From NCBI GenBank assembly GCA_913048465.1, contig CAJWVO010000011.1, positions 1 through 39,315 of the forward strand: a stretch of DNA of 39,315 nucleotides, written 5' to 3'. Origin of the DNA: an uncultured Nitrosomonadales bacterium (GTDB lineage: Bacteria > Pseudomonadota > Gammaproteobacteria > Burkholderiales > Methylophilaceae). Position 1 is the first letter of the stretch; every line of letters begins with the position of its first letter. This document shows, piece after piece, positions 19,454 through 28,796 of the stretch. The notes under the pieces are model-generated. The model made no database searches. It saw nothing but the letters and a program-made list of their open reading frames with translations, and had not been told where the DNA came from. The position numbers were made by a program, and so were the translations under genes.

Positions 19454-19879
19454 ATGGAAGACCATGTTGATTTTAAAAAAACAGGCTTAAAAGCAACTAT
19501 TCCTCGTTTACGAGTATTGAATATATTTGAGAACAACCGCGAAAAACATCTCTCTGCTGAAGAAATCTACAAAATAATGATTAATAATGGCGAGGATATT
19601 GGACTGGCCACCATTTATCGAGTATTGACCCAGTTTGAGCAAGCCGGATTACTCCTGAAACACCATTTTGAAAGTGGCAAAGCAGTTTATGAGTTAAATG
19701 AGGAATCTCACCATGATCATATTGTTTGCCTTCAATGTGGTCACGTTGTTGAATTTGTTGATAGTGAAATTGAAAAAAGACAAAAAACAATTGCAGAAGA
19801 TAATGGATTTACAATTATTGATCACTCATTGTATCTGTATGGAGACTGCAACAAAAAACCGTGCCCATACAAAAAGTAA
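19454..19879 (+). CDS. fur: Ferric uptake regulator Fur
   Basis: Iron-sensing repressor. The winged-helix domain includes GLKATIPRLRVLNIF and GLATIYRVLTQFEQAGLL (the recognition helix region). Metal sites are SHHDHIVC, CLQCGH and the C-terminal CNKKPC. With the ATG at 19454 it has 141 residues (E. coli 148). A TTG in the same frame at 19439 would add five residues but has no better ribosome site; GGA lies 8 bases before the ATG. Divergent from bamE and convergent with recN, with a single base between stops. Confidence 0.95.
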   Translation: MEDHVDFKKTGLKATIPRLRVLNIFENNREKHLSAEEIYKIMINNGEDIGLATIYRVLTQFEQAGLLLKHHFESGKAVYELNEESHHDHIVCLQCGHVVEFVDSEIEKRQKTIAEDNGFTIIDHSLYLYGDCNKKPCPYKK

Positions 19880-19880
19880 T

Positions 19881-21527
19881 TTAGCTTAGCAGCTCTTTCG
19901 CATGCATTAAGGTTGTTTCAGTAATTTCTAATCCACCAATCATTCTGGCCGTTTCTTTAATCCTTTCCTCAGCATTCAGAATAAATATTTTAGAAATCGC
20001 TGTTTCACCAGATTCTTCTTTATGTACTTTAAAATGGAAGTTGGCCTTTGATACGACTTGAGCTAAGTGGGTAATTGAAAAGACTTGATGTTGACTCCCT
20101 AATTGATTTAAGAGATTTCCAACCACTTCCGCAACGCCTCCGCCGATACCAACATCGACCTCATCAAAAATCATTACTGGAACATTTGTATTTTTAGCTG
20201 AAGCTACTCTAATTGCTAAACTTACTCTTGATAACTCTCCACCTGAGGCCGTTTTTGCAATTAGAGAAAAATCAGCACCCTTGTATGTTTTGATTAAAAA
20301 TTTAACTTGATCGATCCCTGAAGCTAAAGGTTCTGTTTTTCCTACGTCAATTTTAAAATCAGCATTGGAGAAAGAAAGTTGATTTAACAAGAGTGAGATT
20401 TCGCTGCCTAATTTTTTGGCCGCTATCGCTCTCTTTTCAGATAAATTATTTGCATTAATTGAATAATCATCAAATGCTTTTTTTTCTAATTCTGCAAATT
20501 GATTTTCTTCAAAAAGTGTTGCAATTTCATCATATCTCTTAAACCAATTCAATGATTCATTTTCGAAAAACTCAGGTTGTATATGATATTTACGGGAAAA
20601 GCTGAAAACACCTTGAATATAATCTTCAATTTCTCTAACTTTTTCTTCATCATCATTGAATTTACTTAAATAATTATTTAAATTTCTTTCCAGCTCGCTA
20701 GCTTGAATTAGTATCTCATTAGAAAGATTTAAGTCTTCATTTAGATGGTTATCAAGTTGAGCGGCCTCAGATAGCGATTTATTTAAATCTTTTAAAATAC
20801 CAGAAGCTGAGAAATCTTCATTATTCATATAACTCAGACACTGTTGAATGAGGCTAATTAATTCTTTTGCATTTGATAACTTCTTATGATCTAACTGAAC
20901 TTGTTCCCAATGATCAAAGCTAAAATTTAGATCTTTATATTCCTTTATTTTGATTTGAAGGTCTTCGTATTCTTTATGAATTTTTATTTTATTCTCATCA
21001 AATTCTTTTTTCTTTTTTTCTAAACTTTTCCATTCATGAAAAAGTTGTTGTGATTTTTTTTCAAGATTTGTTGTGTCTGCATACTCATCCAAAATACTTA
21101 ATTGCGTTTTGGCTTGAGTCAAAGAATGAAATGAGTTCTGACTATAAATATCAATTAATAATTCACTGACATCCTTTAATTTAGATATTGGGCTGGGGAT
21201 TGAGTTAATATAAGCCTTGGATCTTCCGTCTGAAAAGATGATACGCCTGAGTAACAGAGAATTATCATTATACAAATCATTGTCTTTTAACCATTCGATG
21301 ACAGCTTGATTATTTTTTATGTCAAACTCAGTAATAATTTCAGCTTTTTCACACCCTTTTCTGATTAATCCACTTTCACTTCTAGCACCTAAAGATAAGG
21401 ACAGTGCATCAATCAGAATTGACTTACCTGCGCCAGTTTCACCTGTCAGCCCAATAAATCCTTTTTCAAATGAAAGATTAAGCTCATCAACGATGACATA
21501 ATCCTGAATGTGCAGATTAGTTAGCAC
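19881..21527 (-). CDS. recN: DNA repair protein RecN
   Basis: SMC-like ATPase that acts early in double-strand break repair. The 548 residues (E. coli 553) have Walker A GETGAGKS near residue 30 and long coiled coils in the middle. A C-terminal head follows, with the signature TASGGELSRVSLAIR and Walker B PVMIFDEVDVGIGGG. The start is GTG at 21527, 4 bases after the nadK stop, with GGGG upstream. nadK-recN is a familiar pair. No LexA box was recognised upstream of the pair. Confidence 0.96.
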   Translation of the reverse strand: MLTNLHIQDYVIVDELNLSFEKGFIGLTGETGAGKSILIDALSLSLGARSESGLIRKGCEKAEIITEFDIKNNQAVIEWLKDNDLYNDNSLLLRRIIFSDGRSKAYINSIPSPISKLKDVSELLIDIYSQNSFHSLTQAKTQLSILDEYADTTNLEKKSQQLFHEWKSLEKKKKEFDENKIKIHKEYEDLQIKIKEYKDLNFSFDHWEQVQLDHKKLSNAKELISLIQQCLSYMNNEDFSASGILKDLNKSLSEAAQLDNHLNEDLNLSNEILIQASELERNLNNYLSKFNDDEEKVREIEDYIQGVFSFSRKYHIQPEFFENESLNWFKRYDEIATLFEENQFAELEKKAFDDYSINANNLSEKRAIAAKKLGSEISLLLNQLSFSNADFKIDVGKTEPLASGIDQVKFLIKTYKGADFSLIAKTASGGELSRVSLAIRVASAKNTNVPVMIFDEVDVGIGGGVAEVVGNLLNQLGSQHQVFSITHLAQVVSKANFHFKVHKEESGETAISKIFILNAEERIKETARMIGGLEITETTLMHAKELLS

Positions 21528-21531
21528 CGCT

Positions 21532-22392
21532 TTAACCCCAATTTAGTTTATTTCTGAGCATTTCAAAGTAACAATAATCTTTGGGGTGAAGGATAGTTAT
21601 TGTATTTTTCGACTTATTAATTGAGATTTTATCTCTTATGTCTAAAGGAAATTTTATTTGACCATCCACACTCAAAAAACCCTCATCCATATCAATAATT
21701 TTTGCAGATATGGGTTTTGTTGCGTCTAATGCAATGGACCTGTTACTTAGAGTATGAGGACTGATGGGAACAATCGAAACAGCATCAATTGTCGGGTGAA
21801 GAATTGGGCCGCCTGCAGACAATGCATAAGCAGTGGTTCCTGTGGGTGTTGCAATGATTATTCCATCCGATCTTTGTTTATGGAGCAATTTCTGATCCAC
21901 GCTCAATTCCAATTCAATTAATCGTGAACCACTTTTAATAACAACATCATTAAAAGCAATAGATTCATATATTAGGTTATCATCTCTCGATACTTTTACC
22001 TGCAAAAGCATGCGCTTATCAAGTTCATAGGCGCCTTGTAAGATTTGAGATAGCTCATTTTCCATTCCATCAAAACTAACGTCTGCTAAAAAACCAAAGC
22101 GTCCTTGATTGATTCCCACAATAGGAACATTGAGATGCGATACAGCTCTCGCGACACCCAACATAGTTCCATCCCCACCCAATACTATAATTAGGTCTAC
22201 ATTGCTACATTCAGCTAAGGCAATTGATTCAAATTCGTTAACTTTGAATTGCTGCTGTGTTTTTTCCTCAATAAATACCTGAAGCCCTTGATCGTCTATA
22301 AACTTTATAAGACCGTTTAGTTTGTCTAAAAAGCTGGGGTCCTCTTTAAGATTATTGTATTTTCCAATAATGGCAATTTTTTTAAAGTTCAT
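21532..22392 (-). CDS. nadK: NAD kinase
   Basis: Phosphorylates NAD to NADP. The 286 residues (E. coli 292) carry the GGDGT motif (LGGDGTMLGVARA, around residue 72) and the conserved TPTGTTAYALSAGGPI segment with the NAD-binding loop. It is divergent from hrcA across 88 bases and is followed by recN after 4 bases. The extreme C-terminus (YCYFEMLRNKLNWG) is the usual NadK ending. Confidence 0.97.
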   Translation of the reverse strand: MNFKKIAIIGKYNNLKEDPSFLDKLNGLIKFIDDQGLQVFIEEKTQQQFKVNEFESIALAECSNVDLIIVLGGDGTMLGVARAVSHLNVPIVGINQGRFGFLADVSFDGMENELSQILQGAYELDKRMLLQVKVSRDDNLIYESIAFNDVVIKSGSRLIELELSVDQKLLHKQRSDGIIIATPTGTTAYALSAGGPILHPTIDAVSIVPISPHTLSNRSIALDATKPISAKIIDMDEGFLSVDGQIKFPLDIRDKISINKSKNTITILHPKDYCYFEMLRNKLNWG

Positions 22393-22414
22393 AAAGTAAC
22401 CAAATGTATTTACT

Positions 22415-22423
22415 TGATATAAT
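22415..22423 (+). promoter_or_regulatory. Extended -10 promoter for the hrcA operon
   Basis: TGATATAAT is a TGn extended -10 with a perfect TATAAT hexamer (22418-22423). No good -35 lies 17 bases upstream, which extended -10 promoters tolerate. Initiation near 22430 would give a leader of about 50 bases. No CIRCE element (TTAGCACTC-9-GAGTGCTAA) was seen, so HrcA autoregulation is not indicated. Confidence 0.55.
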
Positions 22424-22480
22424 TAGGTAATTTTAATCTATTTAAATAATAACTACTAATTATTCAATATTCATAGATAG

Positions 22481-23485
22481 ATGGATACTAGATCTCAACA
22501 GCTTCTGAAAGTTTTAATAAGCCAACATATTGCTGATGGTGCCCCCGTCGGTTCTAAAACTTTATCCAGCCATGCTGAAGTTGATTTAAGCCCGGCAAGT
22601 ATAAGAAATATTATGAAAACTCTTGAGGATCAAGGTTTTATATCTAGCCCTCATACATCTGCAGGGAGAATTCCTACAAAAAAAGGGTACAGGTACTTCG
22701 TGGATTCTTTACTCACTTACAAAGAGCCAACTGTGCAAGAGATAAATCTTATTTCTGAAAAAACGCATAATATGCGTAATGTCTCAAATACTATTGCAGA
22801 TACTTTATCCAGCCTCACTCATCATGCAGGATTAATACTCATACCCAAGTTGAAAAAAAATACGTTTAAACATATCGAATTTATTAATTTATCTTCAAAT
22901 CAAATTTTGGCGATTTTAGTTACTAGCGATGGGCAAGTAATGAATAAAATTCTTAAAGTAGATAAAGATTACTCTCCTCAAGAGTTGGTTGAAATTTCTA
23001 ACTACTTTACCAAGAATTACTCCGGACTAACCATTGAGGAATCATTTGAAAAGATTGCTAAAGAAATCAATGAAACAAAGAAAAGAATGTACGATCTGAT
23101 GCAATCAGCAATGGATAACTCCAATCCAAATAATTATGAAAATATTTTTATTAGCGGCAAAGAAAATTTGATTGATAATGAAGAACTTGCTAAAGATTTA
23201 GGCAGTTTAAAAAAAATTATTCAAATTTTTGATAAAAAAAATACGCTCATGGATCTTCTTGAAAAAAGTCAAAATTCTTCTGGGGTGCAAATTTTTATCG
23301 GAGAAGAATCAGGCTATCACGGCCTCGATGAGTGTAGCATTATTACATCACCATATAAAGTAGATGGAGAAGTTATTGGATCTTTGGGTGTCATAGGTCC
23401 AACACGAATGGCTTACGAAAGGGTTATTCCAATTGTTGACATAACTGCTAAACTGCTAAGCTTAAATAATCACCAAAAAATATAA
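22481..23485 (+). CDS. hrcA: Heat-inducible transcription repressor HrcA
   Basis: Represses chaperone genes through the CIRCE operator. The 334 residues start with a winged helix (RSQQLLKVLISQHI, GAPVGSKTL, SPASIRNIMKTLEDQGFI, HTSAGRIPTKKGYRYFVD). A GAF-like and dimerisation domain follows and ends with GVIGPTRMAYERVIP. It is the first of six packed genes on this strand (hemH starts on the next base after its stop). It is 14 kb from grpE-dnaK. No CIRCE site was found in the window, so its targets, probably groESL, must lie elsewhere. Confidence 0.96.
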   Translation: MDTRSQQLLKVLISQHIADGAPVGSKTLSSHAEVDLSPASIRNIMKTLEDQGFISSPHTSAGRIPTKKGYRYFVDSLLTYKEPTVQEINLISEKTHNMRNVSNTIADTLSSLTHHAGLILIPKLKKNTFKHIEFINLSSNQILAILVTSDGQVMNKILKVDKDYSPQELVEISNYFTKNYSGLTIEESFEKIAKEINETKKRMYDLMQSAMDNSNPNNYENIFISGKENLIDNEELAKDLGSLKKIIQIFDKKNTLMDLLEKSQNSSGVQIFIGEESGYHGLDECSIITSPYKVDGEVIGSLGVIGPTRMAYERVIPIVDITAKLLSLNNHQKI

Positions 23486-24598
23486 ATGGCCTATTACAAT
23501 AAGGAACCTAAATATACTCATGGAGACGAACCCAAAGTCGGAATCATCTTAGCCAATCTTGGAACACCAGAAAAACCAACCTCAGGTGCGTTACGAAAAT
23601 ATCTTCAGCAATTTCTTATGGATAGAAGGGTTGTAGAGATTCCTCGGTTTATTTGGTGCTGGATTCTTCATTTTATTATCTTGGTTTTTCGCCCTAAAGC
23701 AAGTGCAGCAAAATATAAATCGATATGGACCAAACAAGGATCTCCTCTTTATGTCAATTTAAAAAAACAAAAAGAAGCCTTTAATAAACTTATTCAAAAA
23801 AATATTAAACAGCCAATTGAAATTGAAATCGGCATGAGTTATGGGCAACCTTCAATCGCAAATGCAATTGATAAACTAAAAGAGAAAAATTGTAATAAGA
23901 TTCTTTTTTTTCCCCTTTATCCACAATATGCTTCATCCTCGACTGGAGCTGCCATAGATGGTCTATTCAAAAAGTTAATAAAAACACGAAATATTCCAGA
24001 AATAAGGGTAATTCGTAACTACCATGACCATCCTGCTTATATCGACGCGCTTAAACATTCCATTACAAAGTTTTGGCAGCAAAAATCAAAACCAAATAAG
24101 CTTATTATGAGTTTTCATGGGGTTCCAAAAAAATCCCTTCTACAAGGCGATCCCTATCATTGTGAATGTTATAAAACTGCAAGATTGCTCACTAAAGCTC
24201 TCAAATTAAAGGAGCAGCAATATCAAGTAACTTTCCAATCTCGGTTTGGTAAAGCAGAATGGCTCAAACCATACTTTTCAGAAGTCATTAAAGAATTGGG
24301 AGGTGAAAAAGATATTCGTGTAGATGTATTATGTCCAGGCTTCTCAAGTGATTGTCTTGAAACTCTTGAGGAAATTAATATGGAAGGCAGAGAGATATTC
24401 TCAGAACATGGAGGAGACCCAAAAAAATACAGATACATTCCAGCATTGAATGATTCTGAAGAGTGGATTAATGCCATGTTTGAAATCGCAAAATCTCATC
24501 TTCAAGGATGGATTGATCACAAATACTCAGCATCTAAAATTAGCAAGGTATCTAAAGAAACAAAAGCGGCTTTTGAAAAGGTGAAAAAACTATCATGA
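23486..24598 (+). CDS. hemH: Ferrochelatase
   Basis: Inserts ferrous iron into protoporphyrin IX, the last step of haem b synthesis. The 370 residues are longer than E. coli (320) but typical for betaproteobacteria. Visible features are ILANLGTPEKPT near the N-terminus, the active-site His in MSFHGVPKKSL and the signature VLCPGFSSDCLETLEEI. The ATG directly follows the hrcA TAA, and its own stop overlaps the hldD start as ATGA. The C-terminal 40 residues are Lys-rich and may lie on the membrane surface. Confidence 0.97.
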   Translation: MAYYNKEPKYTHGDEPKVGIILANLGTPEKPTSGALRKYLQQFLMDRRVVEIPRFIWCWILHFIILVFRPKASAAKYKSIWTKQGSPLYVNLKKQKEAFNKLIQKNIKQPIEIEIGMSYGQPSIANAIDKLKEKNCNKILFFPLYPQYASSSTGAAIDGLFKKLIKTRNIPEIRVIRNYHDHPAYIDALKHSITKFWQQKSKPNKLIMSFHGVPKKSLLQGDPYHCECYKTARLLTKALKLKEQQYQVTFQSRFGKAEWLKPYFSEVIKELGGEKDIRVDVLCPGFSSDCLETLEEINMEGREIFSEHGGDPKKYRYIPALNDSEEWINAMFEIAKSHLQGWIDHKYSASKISKVSKETKAAFEKVKKLS

Positions 24599-25575
24599 TT
24601 ATCATCACTGGCGCAGGAGGGATGATTGGAAGTGTTACTGCATGGCATCTAAATAGCATCTTAGTCGAAAATGATCTTATTCTTTGCGATGATCTTGCCC
24701 ACGAGAATCAAGAGAGGAATTTTAGCAAAAGAAAGTACCATGATTTTGTCAAAAAAGATCAATTATTAACATCATTAAGACAAATGGATGCAAAAAAAAT
24801 TGATGCCATTATTCATATGGGTGCGATCAGCGCCACCACTGAAAAAGTTTTCGCTAAGCTCATTAAAAATAATATTCGTTTTTCACAAAAATTATGGTCA
24901 TACTGTTCGGAAAAAAAAATACCCTTTATTTATGCCAGTTCAGCCGCAACATATGGAGATGGTTCACAAGGTTATGATGATGATTTAAATTCAGGCTTAA
25001 AGCCATTAAATGCCTATGGATACTCTAAATATTTTTTTGATCGATGGGCTTTAGGTATGGCAGAAAATAAGTTATGTCCACCTTACTGGGCTGGCTGTAA
25101 ATTTTTTAATGTGTATGGTCCAAATGAATATCATAAAGGTCGTATGGCGAGCGTTGTTTACCATGCGTTCAATCAAATTAGTGATGAGGGATTGATTAAA
25201 CTTTTCAAAAGTAATAATCCACAATATGAAGATGGTGGTCAGTTAAGAGATTTTATTTATGTCAAAGATGCCGTCTCAGCCATGATCCATTTACTTAATA
25301 CAAAAAAAATAAGCGGTTTATTTAATATAGGTACAGGCAAAGCTCAAACTTTTTATGAATTAGCTCAATCTCTAATAAAAAATCATCAAGCTTCAATCGA
25401 GCAAATTAAATTCATTGATATGCCTTCTGATCTGGATGGAAAATACCAGTATTTTACTGAAGCAAAAATTGATAAGCTTATTGAAACCGGATACGATTTA
25501 CACTTTAATGATCTTAACTCTGGAGTGTCAGATTATTACCAAAATTATTTATCACAAAAAGATCAATATCTATGA
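24595..25575 (+). CDS. hldD: ADP-L-glycero-D-manno-heptose 6-epimerase
   Basis: Final step in making ADP-L-glycero-D-manno-heptose, the donor for the LPS inner core. This short-chain dehydrogenase-type epimerase has 326 residues (E. coli 310). The dinucleotide loop is ITGAGGMIGS at the N-terminus and the catalytic YxxxK is YGYSK. FNVYGPNEYHKGRMASV is characteristic of HldD. It overlaps hemH upstream and hldE downstream, each by 4 bases (ATGA), so translation is coupled along the run. The next gene makes its substrate. Confidence 0.96.
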   Translation: MIIITGAGGMIGSVTAWHLNSILVENDLILCDDLAHENQERNFSKRKYHDFVKKDQLLTSLRQMDAKKIDAIIHMGAISATTEKVFAKLIKNNIRFSQKLWSYCSEKKIPFIYASSAATYGDGSQGYDDDLNSGLKPLNAYGYSKYFFDRWALGMAENKLCPPYWAGCKFFNVYGPNEYHKGRMASVVYHAFNQISDEGLIKLFKSNNPQYEDGGQLRDFIYVKDAVSAMIHLLNTKKISGLFNIGTGKAQTFYELAQSLIKNHQASIEQIKFIDMPSDLDGKYQYFTEAKIDKLIETGYDLHFNDLNSGVSDYYQNYLSQKDQYL

Positions 25576-27032
25576 ATAAATTAATCTTTAACGATTTTCT
25601 CACTCGAATAAAACATAATAAAAAAAATATTTTAGTAATAGGTGATGTAATGCTTGATCAGTATTACTTTGGCTCTATTGATCGAATATCACCAGAGGCT
25701 CCAGTTCCAATATTCAGCGTTAAAGATATTGAAAATAAATTAGGTGGTGCTGCGAATGTTGTTAACAATATTATAAATTTTGGAGTCAAAACCTCTATAG
25801 TTTCATCAGTAGCTAAAGACAAAAGTGGTGAAATATTGTTGGAACTTCTTAAGCAAAAAAAAATTACCTCAAATATTATTTTTAAAAAAAATGATGTGAC
25901 AACCACAAAAATTAGGAGCGTTGTTGGAAATCAACAATTGTTAAGACAAGACTTTGATGCAAAACTAATTTCCTTAACAAAATTAGAAGAATCAAAAATT
26001 ATAAACAAAATTAACAAAAATATATCAGTCGTTATTCTATCCGATTATGGCAAAGGCTTCTTATCTCCTACATTGTGTAAAAAAATTATTTCTAAAGCTA
26101 ATAAAGAAAAAATTCCTGTGCTTGTTGACCCAAAAGGGAGTGATATTTCTAAATACAAAAATGCTTTTGCTGTTACTCCCAACAAAAAAGAAGCATTATC
26201 TTTTACGAATATGGAAGACGGCATCCATCACGAAAAAACTCTAAATAAAATAAGAAAAGAAAATAATATTAAAAATATAATCGAAACTAATGGTGAAAAT
26301 GGTATTAACCTTTACTCAAATGAATGTCATAAGAAATTTCCTGCTGTTTCACCCAAACAAGTATTTGATGTTTCTGGTGCTGGCGACTCAGTTATTTCCT
26401 CAATTGCTGTCTCATTGCATGCAGGCTTTAATATTGAAAGTTCATTAACTTTAGCTAATATCGCGGCAGGAACAGTCATTAGTAAAATTGGAACAGAGCC
26501 TATATCTCTTGATGATCTAAAGCACTTTTTTGTTACCAAGGACAATAATCTTACGAGTAATAAAATCTTTAAGCTTGATGAAATGAAAAGTAAAGCTGTC
26601 CAACTCAAAAAGCAAGGAAAGACCATTGGATTTACTAATGGCTGTTTCGATATTCTCCACTCCGGTCATGTTTCCTATCTTAACGAAGCTAAAAAGAATG
26701 TTGATTTCTTAATACTAGGTCTAAATACTGACAGCTCAATTAAGAAGATTAAAGGCTCATCAAGACCAATTGTTGATCAGCAAAATCGAGCTCAGGTTTT
26801 ATCCGGTCTAACCTCAGTCGATGCAATAGTATTTTTTAATGAAAATACACCAATTAAATTAATTAAAACAATCCAACCTCATTTTCTAATCAAAGGAAAT
26901 GACTATAAAATTGAAGAGGTGGTTGGATATAAAGAAGTAAAAAAATGGGCTGGGAAGGTTATGTTAATTGACCTTATTCCTGGTCAAAGTAGCACAAATA
27001 TAATAAAAAAAATGAACCATAGTGAAAAATGA
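25572..27032 (+). CDS. hldE: Bifunctional heptose-7-phosphate kinase / heptose-1-phosphate adenylyltransferase
   Basis: Two steps of ADP-heptose synthesis in one protein. Residues 1-320 form a PfkB-type kinase, with NKLGGAANVV near the N-terminus and the catalytic GAGDS at 269-273. Residues 335-486 form the nucleotidyltransferase, with TNGCFDILHSGH at 355-366. The 486 residues match E. coli HldE (477), so both domains are complete. It overlaps hldD by 4 bases and waaF by 11. Only the GmhB phosphatase and GmhA isomerase of this pathway are not seen in the window. Confidence 0.97.
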   Translation: MNKLIFNDFLTRIKHNKKNILVIGDVMLDQYYFGSIDRISPEAPVPIFSVKDIENKLGGAANVVNNIINFGVKTSIVSSVAKDKSGEILLELLKQKKITSNIIFKKNDVTTTKIRSVVGNQQLLRQDFDAKLISLTKLEESKIINKINKNISVVILSDYGKGFLSPTLCKKIISKANKEKIPVLVDPKGSDISKYKNAFAVTPNKKEALSFTNMEDGIHHEKTLNKIRKENNIKNIIETNGENGINLYSNECHKKFPAVSPKQVFDVSGAGDSVISSIAVSLHAGFNIESSLTLANIAAGTVISKIGTEPISLDDLKHFFVTKDNNLTSNKIFKLDEMKSKAVQLKKQGKTIGFTNGCFDILHSGHVSYLNEAKKNVDFLILGLNTDSSIKKIKGSSRPIVDQQNRAQVLSGLTSVDAIVFFNENTPIKLIKTIQPHFLIKGNDYKIEEVVGYKEVKKWAGKVMLIDLIPGQSSTNIIKKMNHSEK

Positions 27033-28026
27033 AAAGATTCTAATTTTTGGTCCATCCTGGGTAGGTGATATGGTAATGTCCCATTCCTTATTCATAAATT
27101 TAAAAAAAAGAAATCCATATTGTGAAGTTCATTTGGCGGCTCCTAGGTGGTCTATGGATATCGGATCAAGATTTCCTGAAATTGATAAATTGATACCTCT
27201 TGAGTTTAATCATGGAAAGTTCGATTTTTTTAAAAGGTTAAGTCTAAGTTTTAAACTAAGACAAGAAAGTTATGATGAATGTATATTCCTCATCAATACC
27301 TTTAAATCATTGCTGAATATTTCTTTTTCAAACATCCCATTACGAACTGGGTATGTTGGTGAATTGAGATCATTATTTTTGAATAATGTTCTTAAAAATA
27401 ATTCCGACCCCACAATTCGCAAATTTACAAAACTATCAAAAAATAATTCATACCCCTCACCTAAATTAATAAACCCAAAAATTGTGAGCAATAAAAAAAA
27501 TGGTGAAAATTTTTTAAAAAAAAATAAAATTCCAATAGAAAATCTTGTCATTATTTCTGGTGGCGCAGAATATGGACCGGCCAAAATCTTACCTTCAGAA
27601 AAATATGCATATATAGCAAATAATTTAATTGAAGAGAATTACAATGTCTTGCTAATCGGTTCTAAAAATGACAAAACAGTAAATCATGAAATAAATGAAC
27701 ATACCAAATATAGATGTTTTGATATCACCGGTAAAACATCACTAGGTGAATGCATTGATGTAATTGCTTGTGCTCAATATTTTTTGAGCAATGATTCAGG
27801 GTTAATGCACATTACAGCAGCTCTTAATATTCCTCAAGATAGCTTCTTTGGATCCTCAGACCCAAACAATACACCTCCACTAAATAGTAAAGCAATAATT
27901 AATTATTTAAATCTTGATTGCAGTCCTTGCTTTGAAAGACGCTGTCCACTCAAACATTTTGACTGCATGAACAAAATCGATGAAAAAGTAATTTTTAAAA
28001 GAATTATATGCCTACTAAACAAGTAA
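27022..28026 (+). CDS. waaF: ADP-heptose:LPS heptosyltransferase II
   Basis: Adds the second heptose to the LPS inner core. The GT9-family protein of 334 residues has the typical N-terminal IFGPSWVGDMVMSHSLF and the C-terminal donor-site NDSGLMHITAAL. A Cys cluster near the end (CSPCFERRCPLKHFDC) is seen in many WaaF proteins. The start is GTG at 27022, inside the 3' end of hldE; no in-frame ATG gives the conserved N-terminus. It overlaps the following glycosyltransferase gene by 19 bases. The partner WaaC is encoded at 36687-37622. Confidence 0.95.
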   Translation: MKNEKILIFGPSWVGDMVMSHSLFINLKKRNPYCEVHLAAPRWSMDIGSRFPEIDKLIPLEFNHGKFDFFKRLSLSFKLRQESYDECIFLINTFKSLLNISFSNIPLRTGYVGELRSLFLNNVLKNNSDPTIRKFTKLSKNNSYPSPKLINPKIVSNKKNGENFLKKNKIPIENLVIISGGAEYGPAKILPSEKYAYIANNLIEENYNVLLIGSKNDKTVNHEINEHTKYRCFDITGKTSLGECIDVIACAQYFLSNDSGLMHITAALNIPQDSFFGSSDPNNTPPLNSKAIINYLNLDCSPCFERRCPLKHFDCMNKIDEKVIFKRIICLLNK

Positions 28027-28796
28027 CAATAATCGTTCCAAACTACAAAACATACCAATTAACAAAAGTTTGTCTTAGGCTGCTTAGAAAAAATACAGAT
28101 TTAAATCATGTAGATGTTATTGTCGTTGATAACAATTCAAATGATGAATCCTCAAAATATCTTAAAAGCTTAAAATGGATTAAATTTATTCACAGGGATG
28201 GGATTTCAAACGAAGGCGGACCAATGTCCCATGCTAGAGCACTAGATTTAGCACTAAAAAAAATAAAAAGCCCTTTTGTCATTGTAATTCATACGGATAC
28301 CTTTATGATCCATCCAAACTGGCTAAATATCCTGATGCAGCCCTTTGATGATCCAACTGTTGCTGGCGTTGGTTCTTGGAAGCTTGAACACAAAAATATT
28401 TTTCAAAGGTTAGGTAGAAATATCGAATACCTATTAAAAAAATTACAAAAAAATAAGATTAATAATCAACGTTTTAATAAAGACTACCATTATCTCAGAA
28501 GCCATTGTGCAATTTACAAAACAGATCTTATTAAAAAAGTTAACTCATCTTTTTCAGATCAGAATGAAAGTGCGGGTAAAGTTCTTCATAAAAAACTAAT
28601 CCATGCTGGATATAAAATGATTTTTTTGGAATCTAATTTTTTAAATAAATATGTAAATCATATCAATCACGCCACCCAAGCAATTAATGATGAATTTAAA
28701 ATTCGCTCTGCTAACAAAGTGATCAAGGATTATTTTAGCTACATGAATAAAAATGAAATTAAAGAAATTTTAAAAGATGATACTTTAGACAATTAA
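28008..28796 (+). CDS. Family 2 glycosyltransferase
   Basis: A 262-residue GT-A fold enzyme. The N-terminus VTIIVPNYKTYQLTKVCLRLL and IVVDNNSNDES bind the nucleotide sugar. HTDTF near residue 94 sits where the metal-binding DxD is expected. The acceptor and sugar are unknown. It is the last gene of the hrcA-hemH-hldDE-waaF run and overlaps waaF by 19 bases, which suggests addition of a sugar to the LPS core. There are no membrane helices, so it acts in the cytoplasm or at the inner face. Its 3' end overlaps that of the convergent HAD gene by 12 bases. Confidence 0.85.
   Translation: MPTKQVTIIVPNYKTYQLTKVCLRLLRKNTDLNHVDVIVVDNNSNDESSKYLKSLKWIKFIHRDGISNEGGPMSHARALDLALKKIKSPFVIVIHTDTFMIHPNWLNILMQPFDDPTVAGVGSWKLEHKNIFQRLGRNIEYLLKKLQKNKINNQRFNKDYHYLRSHCAIYKTDLIKKVNSSFSDQNESAGKVLHKKLIHAGYKMIFLESNFLNKYVNHINHATQAINDEFKIRSANKVIKDYFSYMNKNEIKEILKDDTLDN

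Noticed and set aside
22393-22480. CIRCE operator upstream of hrcA, and likewise upstream of grpE
   Set aside because: Neither TTAGCACTC nor its complement with a 9-base spacer was found in these spacers.
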